Source of the DNA: UBA4312 sp002394635
GTDB taxonomy: Bacteria > Bacillota_I > Bacilli_A > Erysipelotrichales > Erysipelotrichaceae
DNA: 64,000 nucleotides
Assembly (NCBI GenBank): GCA_946539765.1
Contig: CAMNHO010000009.1
Location: forward strand, 24,589 to 88,588
Reading direction: 5' to 3'
In this document: in pieces, positions 8,110 to 17,190 of the stretch
How the letters are laid out: each line of letters starts with the position of its first letter
How positions within the stretch are numbered: the first letter of the stretch is position 1
The notes under the pieces: generated by a model
Told to the model about the DNA's origin: nothing
Seen by the model: only the letters and a program-made list of their open reading frames with translations
The model's database searches: none
Translations under genes and position numbers: made by a program

Positions 8110-10149
8110 TCATAGATTCTCAATTTTAATATCTTTTCCTTCGATCGTCCGGTCGCCCCCGGCTCCATAACGTATAAAGGACAACTGGTTTTCCTTTACG
8201 ACCAGCACATCCCATAAATCCTGGGTGACTGTTCCTTGTTGACGGTTGTATGTCCAGGCACCCTGCGGCTTCTTTCCTTTAAAATCCTCCAGTTTGTTGC
8301 TTCCTATGGATATAATCGGGAAAGGCCTTTCCATATACAGCTGTTCCGCATGGTTATGGCCATGAATAAAAGCCAGAATGGAATGGTGTTTTTTCTGATA
8401 GTGCTCCAGCACCCATAATAAAGCACGCCCGTTGCGCAGCTTTTTGCTCCAATGATGCAGTTTAGCCAATAATGGTACATGGGAAAATACCAGGATCTTA
8501 TACCCTTCCGGTGTATCTTTCAGGCTTCTCCAGAGCCAGACGACCTCCTTGAAAGGGAATCCATACCGTTCCGCTTTGTTCGGATTGTAGGAATCCAGAA
8601 AGTACAGGCGTAATTTCTTATCTCTGAGATCACGCACATACCATGACTGCTCCTGCTTCAGATACAGTTGAGAACACTGGACCATGCTCATCCGTTCGGG
8701 GTTATCCTTAAAATAGTTTGTGTCATGATTTCCTATACAACAATACACCTCGGTATCCATGGATTGCAGATCGTCCATGGTCCGTTGCACAAATTGCTCG
8801 GTGATCCGCATCGGTGTCAGTCCATCGGTCATATCCCCTAGATGAATGATACCGTCCGGGTGCAGCTGGCGCGCTGTCATTTTCATGTTTCTGGCCGTAT
8901 CATCCCATGTACCTCCGATGGAATAATGACTGTCAGCTAACAGGAAGAACACCGCATCATCCGGTTTTCGGATCTTTTGTACGGAATCCACAGTCTTTTG
9001 GCATTCCTGGGCAAAATAGTATGGCCATTCTTTATGTACAACCGGCCCGTCAATCGAAAGATACTGGTGCCAGTCCAGCTTTTGTGTTTTCTGTTGGATG
9101 CCGCGGATCACGATCCGGATAAATCCCTCTGTTTCGATCCAGCGGGTACGGTTGATCTTTTTAGTCATATAACTGTTATAGGTTGTCCAGTTGGATTCCG
9201 GTTCATACGTATATCGGTAGATCAAGTCTTTAGGAATCTTAGTGTCATAAAAATACAGATGTACATCCACGGAAGGATTGGTGATATATATTTGTGTTCC
9301 CGCTGTTACATGGATGGGTTCCCAGTTCACACACGTTGTATCATCCGCTTCCTTTAAATATCCGGTATATCCATCTACACATTTATTAAAAAACCACAGG
9401 ATCTCATGACTGGATGTGTCCTCTTTCTTCTTTTTATAAAGATCGACCCGGTTGGTAAACAGATCCGTGATCCCCAGTCGTTTCAGTTCATCCACCTGAT
9501 AGGTAATATTCTGCGCAGGCTTCGGATACAAAGATTCTTCCTGTTTTGTGCTCCATGCCCGGATCGGCAGCACGATCTCATCTGAAAGATCCATATCTTT
9601 CACATACGGATGGATTGCGTCCGCCGCTGTTTCGATGGCTGCCACCAGACAATCACTGGCTTTCTGGCCAATAATGGCTGTGTGGGCATCCGGATCGATT
9701 TCCTTGATCCGTCCCATCGACTGCACATTAAAGGAAGAATAGATTACATATGGCGCAAGCTGATACGCATGAACCAGCTCGACAATCCTTTGTTCCATGT
9801 CTGGATACTCCACCACACTGTTTTTTAATTCAATATCGATCATCAGCCCGTTTTTCTGACAATATGGTTTCAATGTATCAAAGACCTCCTCGATCGTAGG
9901 GATCCTCTGGGTATCACTGCCTTTTATATGCAAGGATCGTAATTCCTCCAATGTCAGATCTTTCACATATCCTTTTCCGTCGGTTGTCCGGTTGACTTTT
10001 TCATCGTGTATCACTACCATTGAACCATCTTTTGTCATCTGGATATCCAGTTCAATACCCGTGATATCATACTGGCAAGCTTCTTTAAATGCCTGTATCG
10101 TATTTTCCGGATACAGACCGCTCAATCCTCTATGAGCCCAAATATTCAT
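8110..10149 (-). CDS. Glycerophosphodiester phosphodiesterase fused to a calcineurin-like metallophosphatase
   Basis: A 679-residue two-enzyme fusion. Residues about 1-235 are a GDPD barrel (IWAHRGLSGLYPENT, GIELDIQMTKDG, VVIHDEKVNR), which cleaves glycerophosphodiesters to glycerol-3-phosphate plus an alcohol. Residues about 235-385 look like a linker or beta-rich domain. The rest is a calcineurin-like phosphoesterase (LADSHYS, HLGDMTDG, GNHD, FSHVPLL, HGHNH) with the full set of metal ligands. No signal peptide is visible, so it is probably cytoplasmic. The start at 10149 has GGAG 7 nt upstream; a longer frame to 10185 lacks a site. The pairing suggests consecutive breakdown of a phospholipid head group or wall polymer (inference). 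Confidence 0.85.
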   Translation of the reverse strand: MNIWAHRGLSGLYPENTIQAFKEACQYDITGIELDIQMTKDGSMVVIHDEKVNRTTDGKGYVKDLTLEELRSLHIKGSDTQRIPTIEEVFDTLKPYCQKNGLMIDIELKNSVVEYPDMEQRIVELVHAYQLAPYVIYSSFNVQSMGRIKEIDPDAHTAIIGQKASDCLVAAIETAADAIHPYVKDMDLSDEIVLPIRAWSTKQEESLYPKPAQNITYQVDELKRLGITDLFTNRVDLYKKKKEDTSSHEILWFFNKCVDGYTGYLKEADDTTCVNWEPIHVTAGTQIYITNPSVDVHLYFYDTKIPKDLIYRYTYEPESNWTTYNSYMTKKINRTRWIETEGFIRIVIRGIQQKTQKLDWHQYLSIDGPVVHKEWPYYFAQECQKTVDSVQKIRKPDDAVFFLLADSHYSIGGTWDDTARNMKMTARQLHPDGIIHLGDMTDGLTPMRITEQFVQRTMDDLQSMDTEVYCCIGNHDTNYFKDNPERMSMVQCSQLYLKQEQSWYVRDLRDKKLRLYFLDSYNPNKAERYGFPFKEVVWLWRSLKDTPEGYKILVFSHVPLLAKLHHWSKKLRNGRALLWVLEHYQKKHHSILAFIHGHNHAEQLYMERPFPIISIGSNKLEDFKGKKPQGAWTYNRQQGTVTQDLWDVLVVKENQLSFIRYGAGGDRTIEGKDIKIENL

Positions 10150-10221
10150 AACAGGTCTCCTATCTAATACTACTATTTTACTCATATTTCATAAAAAAAC
10201 GAGAAATTTGTAGTGGACCTG

Positions 10222-10707
10222 CTACAATCTTCCCGTTATCTTTTGACAGAATTCCTGGATCTGTGCATCCGTTTTTTCTTTGTTCTTTAAAGGGCTCGTC
10301 AAGCTCAGCGTGTCAACAATCAGATTGCCGGCCATCATTTCCGTTACATTGATCATTGCCTTTTTGGCATTTCCACTGGCTGACGTCGCGATAATATAGA
10401 CATTCTTATCCTTAAATGGATATGTTTTCAAGCACATATCAATGGCAGGGGGACATGTACCGGCCCATACAGGGAAAGCAATCAGAATCGTATCATATGC
10501 CCGGACATCTGCCTGTAAGGCGTTCATACGAGGATCCTCTTTTCGCAAGGCACTCTTTCCTCCATGAAGGAATTTTCCCAGCCCTTTCTTTGGCGGCTCG
10601 TTCATCACGGTCAATCGTTCCGTATCAATATCCAGATACTCCTTGAATTTAGAAGCCACATAGTCTGTATTTCCTTCAAAAGAATAATAAATCATTAAAG
10701 CGTTCAT
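10222..10707 (-). CDS. Flavodoxin-like protein
   Basis: A 161-residue FMN-binding flavodoxin fold: MNALMIYYSFEGNTDYVA is the phosphate-binding loop, and AFPVWAGTCPPAID is the second FMN loop. The start at 10707 follows AGGAGG; the longer frame from 10728 is unlikely. It is probably a cytoplasmic electron carrier or a small quinone/NADPH-type flavoprotein. It lies just beyond the terminator of the hydrogenase operon, so it is an adjacent but separate unit. A redox link with the hydrogenase is possible but not shown. Confidence 0.82.
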   Translation of the reverse strand: MNALMIYYSFEGNTDYVASKFKEYLDIDTERLTVMNEPPKKGLGKFLHGGKSALRKEDPRMNALQADVRAYDTILIAFPVWAGTCPPAIDMCLKTYPFKDKNVYIIATSASGNAKKAMINVTEMMAGNLIVDTLSLTSPLKNKEKTDAQIQEFCQKITGRL

Positions 10708-10770
10708 ATCCTTTATCCTCCTGTACAAAGGATATCATATTTTTCGGATCCTTTTCTTCCTTATTTTGAT

Positions 10771-10799
10771 AAAGAAAAAGACCGCATCTCTGCGATCTT
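10771..10799 (-). terminator. Intrinsic terminator of the hydrogenase operon
   Basis: On the minus strand a 9-bp stem (AAGATCGCA / TGCGGTCTT, one G-U pair) with a GAGA loop runs into TTTTTC. It begins 7 bp after the hydA stop codon. Confidence 0.8.
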
Positions 10800-10805
10800 G
10801 TTGAT

Positions 10806-12572
10806 CTATTGAACGATCTTAAATTTCTTTTTCGGGGAATAGGTTGTATGTAACAATTTTTCCGCAATTTCACTTCCCGGTTCTCCCAGAAAATCCTCAT
10901 ACAGCTTCTGCAGCTGTACATTATCCATGGATACTCTTTTTTCCTTAAACCGGTCTTCATCGTACAATGCTTTCATGCGACGGTCTTTATATGTGTAACC
11001 AATAGTACCATGCTTCTTACGAGCAGATACGATGGACTGGCCTCCACCATTGATACATCCGCCAGGACAGCCCATGATTTCAATGAATACGTATTTAGAG
11101 ATACCAGCACGAACATCTTCCAATAATGGTTTAGCACATGTCATGGAAGACGCAATCGCAATCCAGATTTTTTCTCCGTTCAGATCAATCTGAGCCTCCT
11201 TTACACCGGCCATACCACGGCATTCCATAAAATCAACACGCTCTAAAGGCTTGTTTTCGAGTTTCTGTTTGACAGTTCGTAACGCTGCTTCCATCACACC
11301 ACCGGTTGCGCCGAAGATAACGCCGGCACCGGTATATTCACCCAGAAAATCCATATCGAAATTTTCATCTTCCAGAGCATCCAGTTCATCGATTCCGTAC
11401 ATCTTGATCAGCCTTCCGGCTTCACGGGTCGTCAATACAGCATCTACATCCGGATAGTCACCGGTTTCGCATTCCGGACGACGAGCTTCTGATTTCTTGG
11501 CAATGCATGGCATGATCGATACCACAAAGATCTTAGATGGATCAACGTTGTGTTTCTGTGCCCAATATGTCTTACAAATAGCCCCAAACATCATATGGGG
11601 TGATTTAGCACTGGATAAGTGCGAAAGCAGTTCCGGATACTGGTATTCAACGTAGCGGACCCATCCTGGTGAACACGATGTAAACATTGGTAATGTACCT
11701 CCGTTCTGGATCCGTCGCAGCAATTCACTGCCTTCTTCCATAATGGTCAGATCAGCCCCGAAGTTGGTATCATAGACTCTGTCAAAACCGCAGCGTTTTA
11801 AAGCCGCCACCATCTTTCCGGTTACCAAGGTACCGATCGGAAGACCGAATTCTTCGCCCAGAGAAGCGCGGACAGCCGGTGCTGTCTGACAGATGACGAT
11901 CTTGTCCGGATCGTTGATGGCCGTAATGACGCTATGGATTTCTTCCTTTTCTGTCAATGCACCAACCGGACAGGCAATAACACATTGTCCACACTGCATA
12001 CAGTTTACATCATCGAAGCTTCCGTTATAGACTGGTCCACAAATGGTTTTGAATCCTCGATTCTGTAAGCCTAGGATCCCGATTCCCTGTACATTGGCAC
12101 AGGTACCAATACAACGTTCACATAATACACACTTGGACGTATCACGAACGATGCCCCAGCTGGCATCCTCATATGTAGGTTGTGTATGCTCTCCTTCAAA
12201 ACGATTTTGTCGAATCCCGAGCTCGGCACACAGCCTCTGCAGCTCACAGTTTGTATTTCGTTTACAAGACAAGCAGTTCTTATTGTGATTGGACATGATC
12301 AGCTCTACTGTCGTCTTCCGGCCACGTATAGCACGTTCGGAGTTTGTCCAGACCTCCATTCCTTCCGATACCGGCGTGGTGCACGCAGATAACAGAGCTC
12401 TTGCTCCTTTCACCTCTACCAGACAAACCCGGCAGGCACCGGTACGAATTACATTTTTCAAATAGCACAAAGTAGGAATCTGAATACCGGAACGATTCGC
12501 CGCATCCAGGATAGTATCGCCCTGCTCGGCAGTAATAAACTGGTTATTTATCTTAATATGTACTTCAGCCAT
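10806..12572 (-). CDS. hydA: NADH-linked [FeFe]-hydrogenase catalytic subunit
   Basis: 588 residues. Domains in order: [2Fe-2S] (CYLKNVIRTGACRVC), His-Cys [4Fe-4S] region, two [4Fe-4S] (CVLCERCIGTC, CMQCGQCVIACP), then the H-cluster domain. H-cluster motifs are TSCSPGW (residues 298-304), MPCIAKKSE and MGCPGGCINGGGQ. All four cluster-ligand cysteines are present. The position after Cys300 is Ser301, where prototypical enzymes have the proton-relay Cys. It is the third gene of hydCBA and makes or consumes H2 with NADH (and possibly ferredoxin) through HydB and HydC in the cytoplasm. It needs an assembled H-cluster; hydE and hydF are at 26.8-29.0 kb. Confidence 0.95.
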   Translation of the reverse strand: MAEVHIKINNQFITAEQGDTILDAANRSGIQIPTLCYLKNVIRTGACRVCLVEVKGARALLSACTTPVSEGMEVWTNSERAIRGRKTTVELIMSNHNKNCLSCKRNTNCELQRLCAELGIRQNRFEGEHTQPTYEDASWGIVRDTSKCVLCERCIGTCANVQGIGILGLQNRGFKTICGPVYNGSFDDVNCMQCGQCVIACPVGALTEKEEIHSVITAINDPDKIVICQTAPAVRASLGEEFGLPIGTLVTGKMVAALKRCGFDRVYDTNFGADLTIMEEGSELLRRIQNGGTLPMFTSCSPGWVRYVEYQYPELLSHLSSAKSPHMMFGAICKTYWAQKHNVDPSKIFVVSIMPCIAKKSEARRPECETGDYPDVDAVLTTREAGRLIKMYGIDELDALEDENFDMDFLGEYTGAGVIFGATGGVMEAALRTVKQKLENKPLERVDFMECRGMAGVKEAQIDLNGEKIWIAIASSMTCAKPLLEDVRAGISKYVFIEIMGCPGGCINGGGQSIVSARKKHGTIGYTYKDRRMKALYDEDRFKEKRVSMDNVQLQKLYEDFLGEPGSEIAEKLLHTTYSPKKKFKIVQ

Positions 12573-12586
12573 AGGAGTTCCCCCTG

Positions 12587-14488
12587 CTAGTTTCTTTCAA
12601 TTGCCGCAAACCGGCAGTTTGACATACATAAACCACATTTGATACATTTCGAAGGATCGATCTTATAAACTTCCTTGCCCGGCTTCCCGGTAATCGCTTC
12701 GGCCGGACAATTACGTGCACATAATGAACACGCACGACATTTGGTCGGATCGATGGAATATGTCAACAAATCCTTACATACATGTGCTGGACAACGTTTT
12801 TCCAGAATATGTGCTTCATATTCTTCCCGGAAATAACGCAGCGTTGAAAGGATCGGATTCGGCGCCGTCTGTCCCAGACCACATAATGCCGTATCCTTGA
12901 TTTCCCGACACAGTTCTTCCATTTCATCCAGCATATCCATCGTACCTTCCCCGGCAGTGATTTTCGTCAACATTTCCAATAAACGTTTGGTACCGACACG
13001 ACAAGGGGTACATTTTCCGCATGATTCATCACAGATGAATTCCATATAGAAACGGGCAACATCCACCATACAGTTATCTTCATCCAATACGATCATGCCA
13101 CCGGAGCCCATCATAGAACCGGCCTCTATTAAATTTTCATATGTAATTGGGGTGTCCAGTTCTTTTTCGGTCAGACAGCCACCAGAAGGTCCACCGGTCT
13201 GTACAGCTTTAAACTTCTTTCCGTTTGGACATCCACCGCCAATATCATAAATAATTTCCCGTAATGTAGTTCCCATCGGTATTTCCACCAATCCGGTATT
13301 ATTGATTTTGCCTCCTAACGCAAAGACTTTGGTTCCTTTGGATCTTTCGGTCCCCATCTCTGCGTACCATTCCGGTCCGTTTTTAATGATCTGGGCTATG
13401 TTGGCAATCGTTTCCACATTGTTAATGGAGGTAGGTTTTCCCCAAACACCAGCTACAGCTGGGAATGGTGGTTTTGGACTTGGCATGCCTCGTTTTCCTT
13501 CGATCGAAGCAATCAATGCCGTCTCCTCTCCACATACAAACGCACCGGCACCTAGCCGGATCTCCAGATCAAAATCAAATCCAGATCCTAAAATATTTCT
13601 TCCCAGAAAACCCATTTCCTCTGCTTGCCGTATGGCTATACGCAAACGGGATACCGCAATCGGATACTCTGCCCGAATATAGATATAACCGTGATGTGCC
13701 CCTACAGCATACGCCATGATGATCATGCCTTCCAGGATTGCATGAGGATCACCTTCCAATAAAGAACGATCCATAAAAGCCCCCGGGTCCCCTTCATCTG
13801 CATTGCAGATGACATATTTTTCATTGCCTGGCTGGTTCTTTTCAAACTGCCATTTTACCCCGGTCGGGAAACCGGCGCCCCCACGCCCACGCAAGCCGGA
13901 TGCCTTGATCTGATCGATCACATCCTGTGGTGTCATCTCATTCAATGCGTGGAACAATGCTTCATATCCATCCACCGCAATATATTCATAAATTTCTTCG
14001 GGATTGATACGTCCACAATTTCTTAGCGCAATTCGCTTTTGTTTTTCGTAGAATCCAATCTTATCGATATCATAAATCTTAGAGCCATCAATACGACTGG
14101 TATCAAACATCTGCAGATCCTGAATGATCCGCCCACCGATCACATGTTCCTGCACGATCTGCTTTGCGTTGTCCGGTTTAACATGGGTATAAAATACTTT
14201 ATCCGGATAGATTGCAACGATAGGGCCCTTTTGACAAAAGCCAAAACATCCGGTCTTGATGACCCTTACACGGTCCGACAAATCGGCTTCTTTGATTTCT
14301 TCGTTCAGCTGATCGATCAATTTTGCGGATTCTCCTGCTGTACAGCCGGTACCGGCACAGACAAGAATATTCATATGTTGATCTTCTTCGGTCAAGGAAA
14401 TTTTGTCATCCAGTCGCAGCTGCAGATGAATTCTTTCTTTTTCACGGATCTTCCGTAGCGTTTCCAACGTTCTGATCTTTTCTGTCAT
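12587..14488 (-). CDS. hydB: NADH-linked [FeFe]-hydrogenase flavoprotein subunit (NuoF-like)
   Basis: 633 residues: an N-terminal thioredoxin-like [2Fe-2S] domain (CAGTGCTAGE, GCFGFCQKGP), a NuoF core that binds FMN and NADH (GLRGRGGAGFPTG, CNADEGDPGAF), a [4Fe-4S] motif (CGKCTPCRVG), and a C-terminal pair of ferredoxin clusters (CRACSLCARNCP, CIKCGLCMSNC). This is the HydB layout of trimeric hydrogenases, some of which bifurcate electrons between NADH and ferredoxin. The start overlaps the hydC stop as ATGA, and hydA begins 14 bp after its end. Confidence 0.95.
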   Translation of the reverse strand: MTEKIRTLETLRKIREKERIHLQLRLDDKISLTEEDQHMNILVCAGTGCTAGESAKLIDQLNEEIKEADLSDRVRVIKTGCFGFCQKGPIVAIYPDKVFYTHVKPDNAKQIVQEHVIGGRIIQDLQMFDTSRIDGSKIYDIDKIGFYEKQKRIALRNCGRINPEEIYEYIAVDGYEALFHALNEMTPQDVIDQIKASGLRGRGGAGFPTGVKWQFEKNQPGNEKYVICNADEGDPGAFMDRSLLEGDPHAILEGMIIMAYAVGAHHGYIYIRAEYPIAVSRLRIAIRQAEEMGFLGRNILGSGFDFDLEIRLGAGAFVCGEETALIASIEGKRGMPSPKPPFPAVAGVWGKPTSINNVETIANIAQIIKNGPEWYAEMGTERSKGTKVFALGGKINNTGLVEIPMGTTLREIIYDIGGGCPNGKKFKAVQTGGPSGGCLTEKELDTPITYENLIEAGSMMGSGGMIVLDEDNCMVDVARFYMEFICDESCGKCTPCRVGTKRLLEMLTKITAGEGTMDMLDEMEELCREIKDTALCGLGQTAPNPILSTLRYFREEYEAHILEKRCPAHVCKDLLTYSIDPTKCRACSLCARNCPAEAITGKPGKEVYKIDPSKCIKCGLCMSNCRFAAIERN

Positions 14489-14988
14489 GATGCACTCTCC
14501 GTCGTTCTTTCCTCTTTTATTATGCGACGAATCTCATCGGTAAAATTAGTTCCAAGCAAGGCATTTCCATAAACTTTGCCATCAATAATACAAACCGGTG
14601 CCAGTCCACATGCTCCCAGACATCGCGTAGCATCCAGTGAGAATAATCCGTCTGCACTGGTTTTGTTTACCTGTGCCCCCGTCAACTTTTGAACTCGGTC
14701 AATCAGCTGTTGCGCACCTTTTACATAACAAGCGGTACCCAAACAGACATTAATGACATGCCGTCCTTTTGGCTCGGTGGTAAATTGTGCATAGAACATC
14801 ACAACTCCATATACTTCGGCTACACTGCTGTTGGTTGCTTCCGCAATCTTTTCCATGGCTTCAAAAGGAATATAGCCCAGTTCATTTTGAACCTCATGCA
14901 GCATCTCAATACATGGACCCGCCTGATTTCTGTGCCTGGCTACAATTGCATCAATTGTGGCAAGCGCACTTCCATTTAGTTTTTCCAT
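14485..14988 (-). CDS. hydC: NADH-linked [FeFe]-hydrogenase small subunit (NuoE-like)
   Basis: 167 residues from the ATG at 14988, which has AGAGGAG 4 nt upstream; the frame to 15003 has no site. It is a thioredoxin-like [2Fe-2S] protein with the four cysteines in CLGTACYVKG and CLGACGLAP. In the trimer it relays electrons next to the flavoprotein. It is the first gene of hydCBA, and its stop is coupled to hydB. Confidence 0.94.
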   Translation of the reverse strand: MEKLNGSALATIDAIVARHRNQAGPCIEMLHEVQNELGYIPFEAMEKIAEATNSSVAEVYGVVMFYAQFTTEPKGRHVINVCLGTACYVKGAQQLIDRVQKLTGAQVNKTSADGLFSLDATRCLGACGLAPVCIIDGKVYGNALLGTNFTDEIRRIIKEERTTESAS

Positions 14989-15044
14989 TTTCGCTCCTCT
15001 CATTCATTGCATGTATTGATATAAAATAGTCACATCTTTACTTA

Positions 15045-15053
15045 ACTATAACA
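15045..15053 (-). promoter_or_regulatory. Probable extended -10 promoter of hydCBA
   Basis: On the minus strand TGTTATAGT matches an extended -10 (TGn plus TATAGT) about 55 bp before the hydC start. The -35 region is poor, as is common with extended -10 elements. I see no convincing Rex site. Confidence 0.4.
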
Positions 15054-15114
15054 AGCTTTTTATCATTAATCTTGTGTTAATTTTTAAAACGGTTTGATGT
15101 TTCTAACTCATTGT

Positions 15115-15145
15115 GCATAAAAAAAGACATCCTTTACGATGCCTT
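15115..15145 (-). terminator. Intrinsic terminator of the unknown gene at 15134
   Basis: On the minus strand an 8-bp stem (AAGGCATC / GATGTCTT with one G-U pair) runs into a seven-T tract. It overlaps the 3' end of the coding region and insulates hydCBA from the gene upstream. Confidence 0.7.
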
Positions 15146-15595
15146 CATTTCTTCTATTGTTTTTCTGCGCGTATCCTCACAATATGCTTTGATTTCCAGA
15201 CTGTTGACAAAGTTGTCAAAAACGTGTTCTCCCTTGTCCTCAATAAATTTTTTGACTGGACAGACCACACGTACCGCATTAGTCTGGTTAAAGAACATCA
15301 GCTGTATGGGAACCTGCATCGTCTGTGAAACACCGGATACGATCAATACAGCCCATTCTTCCTGCAACCCCGGCGTCATGCGTACAATATTTCCATAACG
15401 TTTTACATCTTCCAGCCATTCCACTTGCTCACCGTTGATTTTTCCACTGGCAACCCTCTGTAAATCGTTTCCGATAAAGTCAGTGTTGATCATGATCTGT
15501 ACTGCATCGAGCATAAACTTATATCCATATTTCCATGTCGTTGCATAATCTACGACCTGAAATTCACCTTGTTCACTTATCCCTTTAAAAATCAT
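15134..15595 (-). CDS. Conserved-looking hypothetical protein
   Basis: A 153-residue soluble protein that I do not recognise. It has no signal peptide, no membrane segment and only two cysteines, 46 residues apart. It is mixed alpha/beta in appearance, with a charged C-terminal helix (DTRRKTIEEMKAS). It ends just before the hydrogenase promoter region and follows a GntR/UTRA gene by 30 bp on the same strand, so it may be co-transcribed with that regulator. Its codon use is like its neighbours, so I take it as a real gene. Confidence 0.6.
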   Translation of the reverse strand: MIFKGISEQGEFQVVDYATTWKYGYKFMLDAVQIMINTDFIGNDLQRVASGKINGEQVEWLEDVKRYGNIVRMTPGLQEEWAVLIVSGVSQTMQVPIQLMFFNQTNAVRVVCPVKKFIEDKGEHVFDNFVNSLEIKAYCEDTRRKTIEEMKAS

Positions 15596-15625
15596 CTCTA
15601 GATCCTCCCCGAAACACTACTCATA

Positions 15626-16342
15626 TCATACTTTATCTGAAAACAATTGAAAAGAAAAATAATTGGTATCTCCTCTGTATTTCGAGATTGAATATTCGAT
15701 CCTGCGATTCTGTCGATCAAATCCCACCGAATGAAAATAGAACATCGGGTCCGCCTGGTCAATATCCAGAAGATCGGCAGCCGTGGCATCGGCTTTGATC
15801 GTCTCCATCTTTCTTTCCATACGATAAATTGGATTCTTACACTCTTCAAAATAATCATATAAGCTCTTTGTGGTCATATCTTCCTTTTCCAGATCCGGAT
15901 AGAGCGACCAAGGAACATAGGTTGTTACGATCACATTGGGCTGTTGGTCAATATAGCGCAGACGTACCAGTTTATAGACCATATCGGATGGGTTGAGATG
16001 CAGCTGGGTGCTGACCTCGATGTTCGGTTTTTCTTTTTTGAAAGACAAAACCGTAGTTTTTGAATGAAAGCCGTTCTTCACCGCTTCGGATTCAAAATTG
16101 GCAATCGTCTGTACAAAATTCTGCCGGATCTTCGGTGCACATACGATAGTTCCTCTTTTTTTTCGCTTTTCCAGATATCCATCATCCACCAGCAGCTGAA
16201 CAGCCTGTCGTATGGTAGGCCGGCTGACCTGGTACATCTCGGCCAGTTCAAATTCCGTTGGAATGGTGCTTCCCTGTTTATAAACACCTGTATTGATCTT
16301 TTCATAAATATCTTTGCTGATTTTCCGGTACATTGCTTCCAT
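15626..16342 (-). CDS. GntR-family regulator with UTRA ligand domain (HutC/FarR group)
   Basis: A 238-residue protein: N-terminal GntR winged helix (STIPTEFELAEMYQVSRPT, RQAVQLLVDDGYLEKR) and C-terminal UTRA effector domain (residues about 95-235, ending SKYRGDTNYFSFQL). UTRA regulators usually sense sugars, sugar phosphates or small acids. AGGAG lies 7 nt before the ATG at 16342. It is divergent from deoC-manA-SDR, so it probably controls that operon and itself. The effector could be a phosphorylated sugar (inference). Confidence 0.92.
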   Translation of the reverse strand: MEAMYRKISKDIYEKINTGVYKQGSTIPTEFELAEMYQVSRPTIRQAVQLLVDDGYLEKRKKRGTIVCAPKIRQNFVQTIANFESEAVKNGFHSKTTVLSFKKEKPNIEVSTQLHLNPSDMVYKLVRLRYIDQQPNVIVTTYVPWSLYPDLEKEDMTTKSLYDYFEECKNPIYRMERKMETIKADATAADLLDIDQADPMFYFHSVGFDRQNRRIEYSISKYRGDTNYFSFQLFSDKV

Positions 16343-16429
16343 AAATATTCTCCTAGCATTATTGTAAAGAATTATTTTTATTATGTCAACTTTTATGTAA
16401 TATAATTATAGATTTATTTTGATTTTAAA

Positions 16430-16457
16430 TTGACATATTGTTTACATATATGATAAT
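16430..16457 (+). promoter_or_regulatory. Promoter of the deoC-manA-SDR operon
   Basis: A perfect -35 TTGACA (16430-16435), a 16-bp spacer and a -10 GATAAT (16452-16457), 28 bp before the deoC start. A loose inverted repeat GTTTA...TTAAAC overlaps it and could be part of the GntR operator, but that is weak. Confidence 0.65.
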
Positions 16458-16484
16458 TTAAACCTAGAAACAGGAGGATCCAAG

Positions 16485-17189
16485 ATGAAAACATATACAT
16501 TGGATGATTTTGCGCAACTCATCGATCATACAAACTTACACGCCGATGCCAATGACCAGGCTATGGCCCAATTATGCCAGGAGGCCAAGGATCATCATTT
16601 CCGCATGGTTGCTATCAACCAGGTGCAGTCCCGCCGTTGTGCCGGGTATCTGAAAGGGACGGATGTACATGTAGGAGCCGCTATCGCTTTCCCTTTAGGA
16701 CAGACATCCATTGCGTCTAAATGTTTTGAAACGCAGGATGCGATCGATAACGGAGCCACCGAAATTGATTATGTCGCCAATCTGACCGAGGTGAAAGAAC
16801 ACAACTGGGACTATATCAGAGAAGAGATGGAAAAAATCGTCACTATCTGTAAAAAGCACGGGATTCCATCCAAGGTCATCTTTGAAACGTGTTATCTGAC
16901 AAAAGAAGAGATCATAGAAATGGCTAAGATTGCCAAGGAAGTACAGCCAACCTTTATTAAAACCAGTACCGGATTCGGTACAGCCGGTGCAACGGTAGAA
17001 AATGTACGACTGATGAAAGAAACCGTTGGCGATGCCGTAAAAGTAAAAGCTGCCGGAGGCATCCGGGATGCCAATACCTTCCTAGCCATGATCCAGGCCG
17101 GTGCCGAGCGAATCGGAACAAGCTCCGGGGTAAAAATCATCAAGGAGCTGGAAGTCCGAATGGACGGTAAGGAATCCATGGAGGTTTGA
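16485..17189 (+). CDS. deoC: Deoxyribose-phosphate aldolase
   Basis: A 234-residue class I aldolase that splits 2-deoxyribose-5-phosphate to glyceraldehyde-3-phosphate and acetaldehyde. The Schiff-base lysine is in TFIKTSTGFG; the second catalytic lysine is in VKVKAAGGIRD; LIDHTNL and GATEIDYV are also family motifs. CAGGAGG precedes the ATG. It is followed 1 bp later by manA, and both belong to an operon divergent from a GntR/UTRA regulator. Neighbouring deoxynucleoside genes (deoB, pdp) are absent, so the true substrate could be another sugar phosphate. Confidence 0.95.
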   Translation: MKTYTLDDFAQLIDHTNLHADANDQAMAQLCQEAKDHHFRMVAINQVQSRRCAGYLKGTDVHVGAAIAFPLGQTSIASKCFETQDAIDNGATEIDYVANLTEVKEHNWDYIREEMEKIVTICKKHGIPSKVIFETCYLTKEEIIEMAKIAKEVQPTFIKTSTGFGTAGATVENVRLMKETVGDAVKVKAAGGIRDANTFLAMIQAGAERIGTSSGVKIIKELEVRMDGKESMEV

Positions 17190-17190
17190 T

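Noticed and set aside
15004..15100. A Rex (NADH-sensing) operator upstream of hydCBA
   Set aside because: TTAACAC and ATTAATGA segments are present, but no arrangement fits the TTGTTAA...TTAACAA pattern.
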